NCBI GenBank assembly: GCA_018222835.1
Contig: JAAEZN010000001.1
Coordinates: 1 to 40,221 of the forward strand
Length of the DNA stretch: 40,221 nucleotides
Reading direction: 5' to 3'
DNA from: Algicola sp.
GTDB lineage: Bacteria; Bacteroidota; Bacteroidia; Flavobacteriales; Flavobacteriaceae
In this document: positions 16,001 to 23,303 of the stretch, piece after piece
Layout of the letters: each line of letters starts with the position of its first letter
Numbering within the stretch: position 1 is the stretch's first letter
Program-made: the position numbers and the translations under genes
The notes under the pieces: generated by a model
What the model saw: the letters and a program-made list of their open reading frames with translations, nothing else
What the model was told of the DNA's origin: nothing
Databases searched by the model: none

Positions 16001-17473
16001 ATGGAAGCTCACCTAAACAAAATTGTTGGCGAAGGACTTACTTATGATGACGTTCTTCTTGTGCCGGCATATTCCGAAGTACTTCCCCGAGAAGTAAACA
16101 TTCAATCAAAATTCACCAAAAACATCACTATAAATGTGCCCATTGTTTCTGCGGCCATGGATACTGTGACCGAATCCCGCATGGCAATTGCCATGGCAAG
16201 GGAGGGTGGAATAGGTGTTCTGCACAAAAATATGACTATTGAGGAGCAGGCACTAAAGGTTAGAAAAGTGAAACGTGCCGAAAGCGGTATGATCATGGAT
16301 CCGGTTACACTTCCGTTGGATTCAACCGTACGAGATGCCAAAGCCAGTATGAAGGAGCATAGTATTGGAGGTATCCCCATTGTTGATGCAGAAAAAAAAT
16401 TGATAGGTATTGTAACCAATCGTGATCTTCGATTTGAAAAGAACGATGGGCGGCCTATTTCTGAGGTAATGACCTCAGAAAATTTGGTGACCGTGGGAGA
16501 GGGCACCTCTTTACAACAAGCGGAGGTGATTCTTCAGGAAAACAAGATTGAGAAACTTCCTGTTGTGAACCAAAAGGAGGAATTGGTAGGTTTGATCACA
16601 TTTAGGGACATTACCAAGCTTACCCAAAAACCTATTGCGAATAAGGATCAATACGGACGTTTGCGGGTTGCTGCTGCCATTGGAGTAACTGGAGATGCTG
16701 TTGATCGTGCCGGTGCCTTGGTAAAGGCAGGTGTGGATGCGATTATTATTGATACGGCACATGGGCACACCAAAGGTGTGGTGGGCATACTTAAGGAAGT
16801 TAAGAAATCATTCCCTGAATTGGATGTAGTAGTGGGCAATATAGCCACTGCCGAAGCTGCAAGATATTTGGTGGAAGCAGGGGCCGATGCGGTCAAGGTG
16901 GGCATTGGGCCGGGCTCTATTTGCACCACACGTGTTGTGGCCGGTGTTGGGTTTCCACAGTTTTCCGCAGTTTTGGAGGTTGCCGCTGCGTTAAAAGGAA
17001 CAGGTATTCCGGTAATTGCAGATGGTGGAATACGATACACGGGAGATATCCCCAAGGCGATAGCTGCTGGAGCGGATACGGTAATGTTAGGTTCGTTGTT
17101 GGCAGGTACCAAAGAATCCCCGGGTGAGACCATTATATACGAGGGTCGTAAATTTAAATCCTACCGAGGTATGGGCTCTGTAGAAGCTATGAAACAAGGT
17201 AGCAAGGATCGCTACTTTCAAGATGTTGAGGACGATATTAAGAAATTGGTTCCCGAAGGCATTGTGGGGCGCGTACCTTACAAAGGTGAGTTGATGGAGA
17301 GTATGCACCAATTTATTGGTGGTCTGCGCGCTGGGATGGGGTATTGTGGCGCAAAAGATATCGAAACTTTAAAAGAGAGTGGTCGATTTGTAAAAATTAC
17401 TTCTAGCGGCATTCACGAAAGTCACCCGCATAATGTGACCATCACCAAAGAAAGTCCAAATTATAGTAGATAA
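16001..17473 (+). CDS. guaB: IMP dehydrogenase
   Basis: GuaB oxidises IMP to XMP with NAD+, the committed step to GMP, in the cytosol. The 490-aa length is normal. The protein opens with [16 protein letters not shown], has two CBS domains (about residues 95-210; [15 protein letters not shown] and [10 protein letters not shown] mark them), and resumes the TIM barrel with [10 protein letters not shown]. The catalytic cysteine is about C308 in [38 protein letters not shown] follows, with the flap [10 protein letters not shown]. It is transcribed alone, between the divergent TonB receptor and a convergent thioredoxin gene. Confidence 0.98.
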   Translation: MEAHLNKIVGEGLTYDDVLLVPAYSEVLPREVNIQSKFTKNITINVPIVSAAMDTVTESRMAIAMAREGGIGVLHKNMTIEEQALKVRKVKRAESGMIMDPVTLPLDSTVRDAKASMKEHSIGGIPIVDAEKKLIGIVTNRDLRFEKNDGRPISEVMTSENLVTVGEGTSLQQAEVILQENKIEKLPVVNQKEELVGLITFRDITKLTQKPIANKDQYGRLRVAAAIGVTGDAVDRAGALVKAGVDAIIIDTAHGHTKGVVGILKEVKKSFPELDVVVGNIATAEAARYLVEAGADAVKVGIGPGSICTTRVVAGVGFPQFSAVLEVAAALKGTGIPVIADGGIRYTGDIPKAIAAGADTVMLGSLLAGTKESPGETIIYEGRKFKSYRGMGSVEAMKQGSKDRYFQDVEDDIKKLVPEGIVGRVPYKGELMESMHQFIGGLRAGMGYCGAKDIETLKESGRFVKITSSGIHESHPHNVTITKESPNYSR

Positions 17474-17482
17474 GGTTTTGAA

Positions 17483-17510
17483 ACGCTGGGGGGTAATTAC
17501 TTCCCAGCGT
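17483..17510. terminator. Hairpin between guaB and the convergent thioredoxin gene
   Basis: ACGCTGGG (17483-17490) pairs with CCCAGCGT (17503-17510). The right arm lies inside the last codons of the minus-strand thioredoxin gene (stop at 17497-17499). It may end guaB transcription; the T-tract after it is weak. Confidence 0.5.
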
Positions 17511-18012
17511 AACTTTTCCAATCTTGATCCTTATAAATGTTTTCACCAAAGTACTTGGCAATCTGCATAAAAGGCTCCACTTGCTGATAGCCCGGAACGG
17601 GAGAAAGCATATTTAATTTTTCGTCCAGGAAAACTACGGTAGGGTAGCTCATGCGTCCTTGTAGCAGGGCAGCGGCCAATTCGTGATAACCTCGTCTTCC
17701 TGATGGAATGTATTTAAAGGTTTTTCCTTGATATTCAATAGGGTCTTTGCCTTCAGCATCCATTTTTACCATATAGAAATTATCCTGCATATATTTGGAA
17801 ACTTCTGGATTCTGGAACGTATTCTTGTCCATTTTTTTGCACCATCCGCACCAATCGGTATATACGTCCACAAAGATTTTTTTCGGACTTGCATCCGTTT
17901 TGGATAGCCGAACAGCTTCATCCCAAGAAATCCAATTAATTTCTTGAGCTTGGGCATTAAAGCCTATCATTACTATAAAAAGTAAACTGATTTGGGTAAA
18001 AATTGAGCGCAT
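17497..18012 (-). CDS. Periplasmic thioredoxin-fold protein (CGWC)
   Basis: The 171-aa product has a signal peptide (about residues 1-22, ending FNAQAQ) and a thioredoxin-like domain with the active site DWCGWCKKMDKNTF (C55, C58), VKMDAEGKDP and the cis-proline loop RMSYPTVVFLD. It resembles the DUF255/thioredoxin_7 group of secreted reductases and is predicted to handle disulfides in the periplasm. An inserted segment (YQGKTFKYIPSGRRGYHELAAALL) between the active site and the cis-proline is typical of this group. It is transcribed alone, convergent to guaB. Confidence 0.85.
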   Translation of the reverse strand: MRSIFTQISLLFIVMIGFNAQAQEINWISWDEAVRLSKTDASPKKIFVDVYTDWCGWCKKMDKNTFQNPEVSKYMQDNFYMVKMDAEGKDPIEYQGKTFKYIPSGRRGYHELAAALLQGRMSYPTVVFLDEKLNMLSPVPGYQQVEPFMQIAKYFGENIYKDQDWKSYAGK

Positions 18013-18049
18013 AGTCTTTATTTTTGACGTAATTGTCGTCTTATCTGTA

Positions 18050-18057
18050 CAAAACTA
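18050..18057 (-). promoter_or_regulatory. -7 element of the periplasmic thioredoxin gene
   Basis: On the minus strand TAGTTTTG fits TAnnTTTG 37 bases before the ATG. A TTTG 13 bases further upstream (18074-18071) is a short-spaced -33 candidate. Confidence 0.4.
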
Positions 18058-18111
18058 ACGAAAATTATGCCAAAAAAGTATAGGTTATAAAAGTCTGATA
18101 AGGCTTCTTCT

Positions 18112-19350
18112 TTATTTTACTGGTTGCTCTTTTTGGATACTAAAAACATCCTTGATATCCACTTGATTGCGCAAGATATCATCAAACGTTTCCCTTTTTC
18201 TGATCAAATGCGCTTTGCCTTGGTACCAAAGTACTTCGGCTGGGCGGTACCTAGAGTTATAGTTGCTTGCCATGGTAAAGCAATACGCGCCTGCATTTCT
18301 AAAGCAAAGTATATCACCTTCCGATATTTCGTTGATTCGGCGGTTACTGCCAAACGTATCCGTCTCGCAAATATACCCTACCACGGAGTAGTAACGTTCC
18401 CTGCCTTTTGGGTTGGATATATTGATGATTTCATGGTTGGATCCATATAGCATTGGGCGAATCAAATGATTGAAACCTGAATCGATACTTGCGAAAACCG
18501 TGGATGTGGTTTGCTTGACCACATTTACCTTGGCCAAGAAATAACCTGCTTCGCTCACCAAAAATTTACCGGGCTCAAAAGTCAATGTCAGTTCCCTGCC
18601 ATAATCCTTGCAGAACGCATTGAATTTTTTAGTCAGTTTTTTCCCCAATTCATCAACATTGGTTTCGATGTCGCCATCTTTATAAGGCACTTTAAATCCA
18701 CTTCCAAAATCTATAAACTCGAGATCTTTGAAGTTTTTAGCGGTTTCAAAAAGGATTTCAGAGGCATATAGGAAAACATCGATATCCAATATATCGCTCC
18801 CTGTGTGCATGTGAATACCATTAATATTCATGTTGGTAACCTCCACAATACGCAATAAGTGCGGTATTTGGTGGATGCTGATACCAAATTTTGAATCGAT
18901 ATGGCCAACAGAAATCTTGGAATTTCCTCCTGCCATTACATGCGGGTTTATTCGGATACAAACAGGAATGTCTGGATGCTTACTGCCAAACTGTTCCAAA
19001 ATGGAAAGGTTGTCGATATTTATTTGAACGCCAAGTGCGGCCGCTTCTTCAATCTCTTCCAAAGAAACCCCATTTGGAGTAAATATGATGGATTCGGGCT
19101 TGAATCCTGCCAAAAGGCCCAAATTCACCTCTTGGATGGATACGGTATCCAATCCGCTTCCCAAGCTATTTAGTAGCCTAAGGACACTAACATTGGAAAG
19201 GGCTTTGGCCGCGTAGTTCAACTTTAGTTTTGGCACTCCTTTAAAAGCATTGGTAAGCTTTTTATATTGCGATGTTATTTTGTCGGCATCATAGACGTAC
19301 AAGGGTGCGCCAAATTGTTCAGTAAGTTGAAGTAATTCCTTAGAGTTCAT
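18112..19350 (-). CDS. lysA: Diaminopimelate decarboxylase
   Basis: LysA decarboxylates meso-diaminopimelate to L-lysine with PLP, the last step of lysine synthesis. The 412-aa fold-type III enzyme shows the PLP lysine K49 in LNYAAKALSN, the glycine-rich IDFGSGFKVPYKDGD, HMHTGSD, EPGKFLVSEAGY and the C-terminal domain motif GYICETDTFGSNRRI with FRNAGAYCFTMASNYNSR. It is monocistronic with an excellent promoter just upstream. Another DAP-pathway gene, dapD, lies at the far end of the window and is not linked. Confidence 0.96.
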   Translation of the reverse strand: MNSKELLQLTEQFGAPLYVYDADKITSQYKKLTNAFKGVPKLKLNYAAKALSNVSVLRLLNSLGSGLDTVSIQEVNLGLLAGFKPESIIFTPNGVSLEEIEEAAALGVQINIDNLSILEQFGSKHPDIPVCIRINPHVMAGGNSKISVGHIDSKFGISIHQIPHLLRIVEVTNMNINGIHMHTGSDILDIDVFLYASEILFETAKNFKDLEFIDFGSGFKVPYKDGDIETNVDELGKKLTKKFNAFCKDYGRELTLTFEPGKFLVSEAGYFLAKVNVVKQTTSTVFASIDSGFNHLIRPMLYGSNHEIINISNPKGRERYYSVVGYICETDTFGSNRRINEISEGDILCFRNAGAYCFTMASNYNSRYRPAEVLWYQGKAHLIRKRETFDDILRNQVDIKDVFSIQKEQPVK

Positions 19351-19369
19351 GTTAATTACATATTTTGAG

Positions 19370-19401
19370 CAAAACTAGGTTTTGTCTGTGGGTTACGCAA
19401 A
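19370..19401 (-). promoter_or_regulatory. Promoter of lysA
   Basis: On the minus strand TTTG (19401-19398) and TAGTTTTG (19377-19370) are 20 bases apart, one of the best fits to the Bacteroidota consensus in the window. The ATG is 20 bases downstream. Confidence 0.65.
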
Positions 19402-19512
19402 AAAGAAATTTCAAATTATAAATGTATAACAATCTGTTTTATTTGAAACATCTAATTTTCGACGAAGTTGTGCTTTTAGTTTCTGATGTGTATTTTTAAG
19501 GAAAATGAAACA

Positions 19513-20151
19513 ATGAAACTGCCTTTATTTCCATTGCAGTCTGTCTTTTTTCCGGGAGAGACCGTGCCCTTGCATATTTTTGAAGACCGTTATAAACAGT
19601 TGATCAGCGATTGCAGGATGGAGGCGCTTACATTTGGAATTCCGGTGTATATTAACAATGCCATTTCTTACGGAACAGAAGTGCAATTGGTGGAGGTGGT
19701 GAATACCTATGAATCCGGTGAAATGGATGTGGTCTGTGTGGCGCGTCAGGTATTTAGAGTATTAAGTTTTGAAAAACAGATGGAAGGGAAGCTTTATGCC
19801 GGTGGCGAAGTGGAGTTTTTGGAAATGGAAAACGATGCAGATGATAGCTTAAGGGAAGAAGTGATTCAAAAAGTTGGTGCTCTTTATGATATTATGGACG
19901 TTCCCTTTACGAAAACATCTCCTAAACAGTTCAATAGCTACTCGCTTGCCCATAAAATGGGCCTTTCCTTTGAGCAAGAATATGAATTGCTGTTAATGAG
20001 AAGGGAAACCGACCGATTGAATTTTATAAAAAACCATCTGGAGGCCACGACCAGTATATTGACCGAAGTGAACCGAACCAAGGAGGTTATCGAAATGAAC
20101 GGTCACTTCAAGAATTTTGACCCACTGGATTTTCAGGATTTTAAATTATAA
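19513..20151 (+). CDS. LON-substrate-binding-domain protein
   Basis: The 212-aa protein is a stand-alone Lon N-terminal (LON_substr_bdg, PUA-like) domain without ATPase or protease parts. It begins with LPLFPLQSVFFPGETVPLHIFEDRYKQLI, the domain's hallmark, and ends in a helical segment (LAHKMGLSFEQEYELLLMRRETDRLNFIKNHL). I chose ATG 19513 because the nine residues before it (from 19486) lack conservation. Such proteins are common in bacteria; a link to proteolysis or substrate recognition is presumed from the domain only. Confidence 0.9.
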   Translation: MKLPLFPLQSVFFPGETVPLHIFEDRYKQLISDCRMEALTFGIPVYINNAISYGTEVQLVEVVNTYESGEMDVVCVARQVFRVLSFEKQMEGKLYAGGEVEFLEMENDADDSLREEVIQKVGALYDIMDVPFTKTSPKQFNSYSLAHKMGLSFEQEYELLLMRRETDRLNFIKNHLEATTSILTEVNRTKEVIEMNGHFKNFDPLDFQDFKL

Positions 20152-20238
20152 TCATTCTCAGTATCAAGAAAAAACCGATAATTTTTACCTAAGCTGTAAT
20201 TATTCATTTAACAACTTCAATTTGTCAGCGGTGTTTTC

Positions 20239-20246
20239 TATTTTTG
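20239..20246 (+). promoter_or_regulatory. -7 element of sucC
   Basis: TATTTTTG, with TTTG at 20221-20224 (14-base spacer), lies 25 bases before the sucC ATG. Confidence 0.5.
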
Positions 20247-20271
20247 TCAGCAAACAAAAGTAAATTCACAG

Positions 20272-21465
20272 ATGAATCTTCACGAATATCAAGGAAAAGA
20301 GATTTTAGCCAGTTTTGGCGTTAGAATCCAAAGAGGGATAGTTGCTCACAACGCCAAGGAAGCGGTAGATGCTGCAAAACAACTTACGCAGGAAACAGGG
20401 ACCGGATGGCACGTTATCAAAGCTCAAGTACATGCGGGCGGCCGTGGTAAGGGCGGTGGAGTTAAGCTGGCCAAAAACTTGAAAGAAGTAGAAGAGTTGG
20501 CAGGAAGCATTATTGGAATGAACCTTGTTACCCCTCAAACATCTGCCGAAGGAAAAAGGGTGCATCAGGTTTTGGTAGCTGAAGACGTTTATTACCCCGG
20601 TGATAGTGAAACCAGTGAGTTTTATATGTCCGTTCTTTTGAACAGGGGGACAGGTAGAAATATGATTATGTATTCAACCGAAGGAGGTATGGATATTGAA
20701 GAGGTAGCAGAAAAGACCCCGCACCTTATTTTTACAGAGGAGGTTGATCCAGGATTGGGGTTGTTGCCTTTCCAAGCTAGAAGAATTGCTTTTAATCTAG
20801 GTTTGTCCGGAGCTGCATTCAAAGAAATGGTAAAGTTCGTAATGTCTTTGTACAAAGCATATGTGGAGAGTGATTCAAGTCTTTTTGAAATCAACCCGGT
20901 TTTAAAAACATCGGACGATAAAATTATGGCAGTAGATGCCAAGGTTACAATAGATGACAATGCACTTTATAGAAGAAAGGCTTATGCAGAGATGCGCGAC
21001 CTTCGTGAAGAGAACCCTATCGAGGTTGAAGCCCGTGAAGTAGGTTTGAACTATGTAGATTTGGATGGAAATGTTGGATGTATGGTAAATGGTGCCGGAT
21101 TGGCAATGGCTACCATGGATTTGATCAAAATGGCAGGAGGGGAGCCTGCAAACTTCTTGGATGTTGGTGGGACCGCCGATGCCAAAAGAGTAGAAGAGGC
21201 CTTCCGCATTATCTTAAAAGATCCTAATGTAAAAGCAATCTTAATTAACATCTTTGGAGGTATTGTTCGTTGTGATCGTGTTGCCCAAGGTGTTGTGGAT
21301 GCATACAGGAACATGGGGGATGCCATTCAGGTGCCAATAATTGTAAGACTGCAAGGAACCAATGCAGAATTGGCCAAAGAAATTATCGACAACTCTGGTT
21401 TGGCCGTTCATTCAGCGGTACAGTTCAAAGAAGCAGCTGATAAAGTTGAAGAGGTTTTGAACTAG
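20272..21465 (+). CDS. sucC: Succinate-CoA ligase (ADP-forming), beta subunit
   Basis: SucC with SucD interconverts succinyl-CoA and succinate with substrate-level ATP formation in the TCA cycle. The 397-aa length is standard. Visible are MNLHEYQGKEILASFG, the ATP-grasp loop VHAGGRGKGGGVKLAK, FEINPVLKTSDDKIMAVDAKV, and the C-terminal ligase domain NFLDVGGTADAKRVEEAF with ILINIFGGIVRCDRVAQGV. sucD is not adjacent: a strong terminator follows directly, so the two subunits are encoded apart, as is common in flavobacteria. Confidence 0.97.
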   Translation: MNLHEYQGKEILASFGVRIQRGIVAHNAKEAVDAAKQLTQETGTGWHVIKAQVHAGGRGKGGGVKLAKNLKEVEELAGSIIGMNLVTPQTSAEGKRVHQVLVAEDVYYPGDSETSEFYMSVLLNRGTGRNMIMYSTEGGMDIEEVAEKTPHLIFTEEVDPGLGLLPFQARRIAFNLGLSGAAFKEMVKFVMSLYKAYVESDSSLFEINPVLKTSDDKIMAVDAKVTIDDNALYRRKAYAEMRDLREENPIEVEAREVGLNYVDLDGNVGCMVNGAGLAMATMDLIKMAGGEPANFLDVGGTADAKRVEEAFRIILKDPNVKAILINIFGGIVRCDRVAQGVVDAYRNMGDAIQVPIIVRLQGTNAELAKEIIDNSGLAVHSAVQFKEAADKVEEVLN

Positions 21466-21488
21466 TTTTAGAGCCAACCGTAATATCA

Positions 21489-21519
21489 AAAGGGCAATGT
21501 TATTTTAACATTGCCCTTT
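21489..21519 (+). terminator. Intrinsic terminator after sucC
   Basis: A 14-bp perfect stem (21489-21502/21506-21519, AAAGGGCAATGTTA and its complement) with a 3-base loop is followed by a long T-tract. Confidence 0.9.
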
Positions 21520-21540
21520 TTGTTTTTTTTCTTCCAAAAT

Positions 21541-21720
21541 CTACCGAATAAAGATCTCTTTACGGGTCGGATTTCTTATCTCGTTTATTCTGAGCATGTT
21601 CAATACAATGAATATTTTTTAAAGGATTATCAAGCGGTATATATGTAATATTTGCCCAACGTTAAGGACATTAAACATTTGTTAAATCGCCCAAAAGTGT
21701 AACAATTTACTTTTTGAATC
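21541..21720. other. Gene-free leader region before the small secreted protein gene
   Basis: Between the sucC terminator and the next promoter I see no coding frame of note. The stretch is AT-rich and holds a small palindrome TAAAGATCTCTTTA at 21549-21562. No riboswitch or RNA gene is recognised. Confidence 0.4.
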
Positions 21721-21724
21721 GTCT

Positions 21725-21732
21725 TATTTTTG
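21725..21732 (+). promoter_or_regulatory. -7 element for the 111-aa secreted protein
   Basis: TATTTTTG fits TAnnTTTG. It lies 82 bases before the ATG, giving a 5' leader of about 80 bases that contains a weak CCC/GGG hairpin. No well-spaced -33 element is clear. Confidence 0.45.
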
Positions 21733-21814
21733 TGGTGTCATAAAAAAAGAACCCTAAACGGGGCTTGTTTTTGACAAATCATTAATCATCAATTTTAATC
21801 AAAAAACAAAAATC

Positions 21815-22150
21815 ATGAGAAAATTAAGAGCTGTTTCAGTAGCGTTGGCGCTTATGGCTACGATGAGCGTATTTGCAACAAAAGGAAAAAAAGCAACAAA
21901 GGAGAACAATCTTTCAGGTCAGATTTATGAAATGTTGAAGGATAATCAATTCAACGCAGATTACAACGAATTGACTGCGGATGTTCGTTTTATCGTAACT
22001 GAGAAAGGCGAATTGCTGGTACTATCTGTAGAAACTAAAGACGACGTTTTGGAAGGATTTGTAAAGAGCCGTTTGAACTATCAAAAGGTAGAATTAAAAA
22101 ATGTTGCACCTGGAAGAGTATATGAGCTTCCAGTAAGAATTACCGCGTAA
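21815..22150 (+). CDS. Small exported protein of unknown function
   Basis: I do not recognise a named family. The 111-aa product has a signal peptide (MRKLRAVSVALALMATMSVFA, cleavage near residue 21) and a mature domain of about 90 residues that starts with a basic KGKKATKE. It continues with LSGQIYEMLKDNQFNADYNELTADVRFIVTEKGELLVLSVET and ends LNYQKVELKNVAPGRVYELPVRITA. The pattern of strand-helix-strand with VRFIV...KGELLVLSV resembles TonB C-terminal-like or DUF-type energy-transducer folds, a weak comparison. The gene has a long leader, a strong terminator and is monocistronic, suggesting good expression. Confidence 0.75.
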   Translation: MRKLRAVSVALALMATMSVFATKGKKATKENNLSGQIYEMLKDNQFNADYNELTADVRFIVTEKGELLVLSVETKDDVLEGFVKSRLNYQKVELKNVAPGRVYELPVRITA

Positions 22151-22179
22151 TACACGGGAATTGTTTGAGTTAGTTAGAA

Positions 22180-22202
22180 AAAGCCCTGAATTTCAGGGCT
22201 TT
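22180..22202 (+). terminator. Intrinsic terminator after the small exported protein gene
   Basis: AAAGCCCTGAA/TTCAGGGCTTT form a near-perfect hairpin with a T-run, 30 bases after the stop. Confidence 0.9.
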
Positions 22203-22268
22203 TTTGTGTACTAAAATGGGTGGTTTTGGAGTTATCTACTGTAAGATGGTAAATCAAAACCAAACTTT

Positions 22269-22670
22269 ATGGGTACGTATAAAGAAAAATTGAGCATTCT
22301 TTCGGAGATGATTGCCTTTGCAAGGGTGGATCATTCCCTAAAGCGGTCAGAATATGATTTTTTGCTTCAAGTTGCCCATAGTCTAGGGGTTGACAAAGAT
22401 GTTTTCGACGGACTTTTAAAAGAAAAGTCCCCTAAAGTGCGCTTAAAAACACAAGCAGAGCGTATTGTGCAATTTCATAGGCTTATACTGCTCATGAATA
22501 TTGATAAGGAGCAGCACAAGAAGGAAATCAATACACTATATAATATAGGACTCAAAATGGGGTTGCCCCCTGCAGCTATTAGTCAAGTGCTGGAGGTGAT
22601 GCATCGATATCCGGACAATATTGTGCCGCCGGATGTACTCATCAATATCTTCAAGGCATATTATAATTAA
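22269..22670 (+). CDS. TerB-like helical protein
   Basis: This 133-aa all-helical cytoplasmic protein resembles the TerB/DjlA-N-like superfamily: EKLSILSEMIAFARVDHSLKRSEYDFLLQVAHSLGVDKDVFDGLL followed by a second helical set (RIVQFHRLILLMNIDKEQHKKEINTLYNIGLKMGLPPAAISQVLEVM). TerB-like domains often bind metals through acidic residues (here D24, E31-D33) and are named for tellurite resistance, but here no other ter gene is present. A function is not proposed. The start is the ATG at 22269. A hairpin with T-run follows, so it is probably monocistronic. Confidence 0.7.
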   Translation: MGTYKEKLSILSEMIAFARVDHSLKRSEYDFLLQVAHSLGVDKDVFDGLLKEKSPKVRLKTQAERIVQFHRLILLMNIDKEQHKKEINTLYNIGLKMGLPPAAISQVLEVMHRYPDNIVPPDVLINIFKAYYN

Positions 22671-22697
22671 TGTCAAAATGACACTATAATCTTCTTG

Positions 22698-22720
22698 AAT
22701 CATGTCAAATAGGCATGATT
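22698..22720 (+). terminator. Probable terminator after the TerB-like gene
   Basis: AATCATG (22698-22704) pairs with CATGATT (22714-22720), followed by a T-run. Just upstream is a small inverted repeat TGTCA-AAA-TGACA (22671-22683). Confidence 0.55.
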
Positions 22721-22785
22721 TTTTCGTTGGTACAGGTTTTGACTTATACAGGTTGATTTAAATGTTTAACTAAAATTGAATCGCC

Positions 22786-23211
22786 ATGAGTATAGTAAAA
22801 AGAAGCAACCTGTTTTTTCCATCATTGATGAATGATTTTATGGACCCTGATTGGTTCGGCGGGACAGAAAAGTGGAATACCTCCGTACCGGCAGTGAATA
22901 TTAAGGACAATACTGAAGGGTTTGAATTGGAGCTTGCCGTCCCAGGTATGAAGAAGGATGATTTTACCGTCGAAATCGACAATGATGTATTGACTATTTC
23001 CAGTGAAATGAAAACTGAGAATGAGGAAAGCAAGGATAATTACACAAGAAAAGAATTTTCCTATTCATCTTTTAAAAGAGCCTTTACATTGCCAGAAACG
23101 GTGGACGGTTCCAAAATCGATGCAAAGTACGAGGATGGGATATTGAAATTGATATTGCCTAAAAAACAAGAGGCATTGCCAAAACCAAAACGATTGATTG
23201 AAATAGGATAA
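22786..23211 (+). CDS. Hsp20/alpha-crystallin small heat shock protein
   Basis: This 141-aa holdase chaperone has the alpha-crystallin domain (about residues 35-125): VPAVNIKDNTEGFELELAVPGMKKDDFTVEIDNDVLTISSE, then YTRKEFSYSSFKRAFTLPETVD and the GILKLILPKK (IxI-like ILPK) end. It would keep unfolding proteins soluble in the cytosol as an ATP-independent oligomer. It is single-gene. No CIRCE element is visible upstream, so the control mode is unclear. Confidence 0.95.
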   Translation: MSIVKRSNLFFPSLMNDFMDPDWFGGTEKWNTSVPAVNIKDNTEGFELELAVPGMKKDDFTVEIDNDVLTISSEMKTENEESKDNYTRKEFSYSSFKRAFTLPETVDGSKIDAKYEDGILKLILPKKQEALPKPKRLIEIG

Positions 23212-23270
23212 GAAATTAGAACACCAACTATAGGTGTTTCATGATGGTTGGATTAGTTGGTTAGTTGAGG

Positions 23271-23303
23271 CGCGCTCCGGCATTTGCAGGAGCGCGTTTT
23301 TTT
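23271..23303 (+). terminator. Intrinsic terminator between hsp20 and uvrB
   Basis: CGCGCTCC (23271-23278) pairs with GGAGCGCG (23289-23296), followed by seven Ts. Unusually GC-rich for the region. The T-tract touches the stop of convergent uvrB (23302). Confidence 0.85.

Noticed and set aside
16648..17133. 161-aa minus-strand frame inside guaB
   Set aside because: Antisense to the conserved catalytic loop of guaB, low-complexity composition, no start context.
21466..21814. Riboswitch or small RNA in the gene-free stretch before the 111-aa protein
   Set aside because: Besides the sucC terminator and a promoter element I see only a short palindrome and weak hairpin, nothing matching a known RNA class.
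22269..22670. Tellurite-resistance function for the TerB-like protein
   Set aside because: No terC, terD or terZ gene is present and the similarity is only to the general helical fold.
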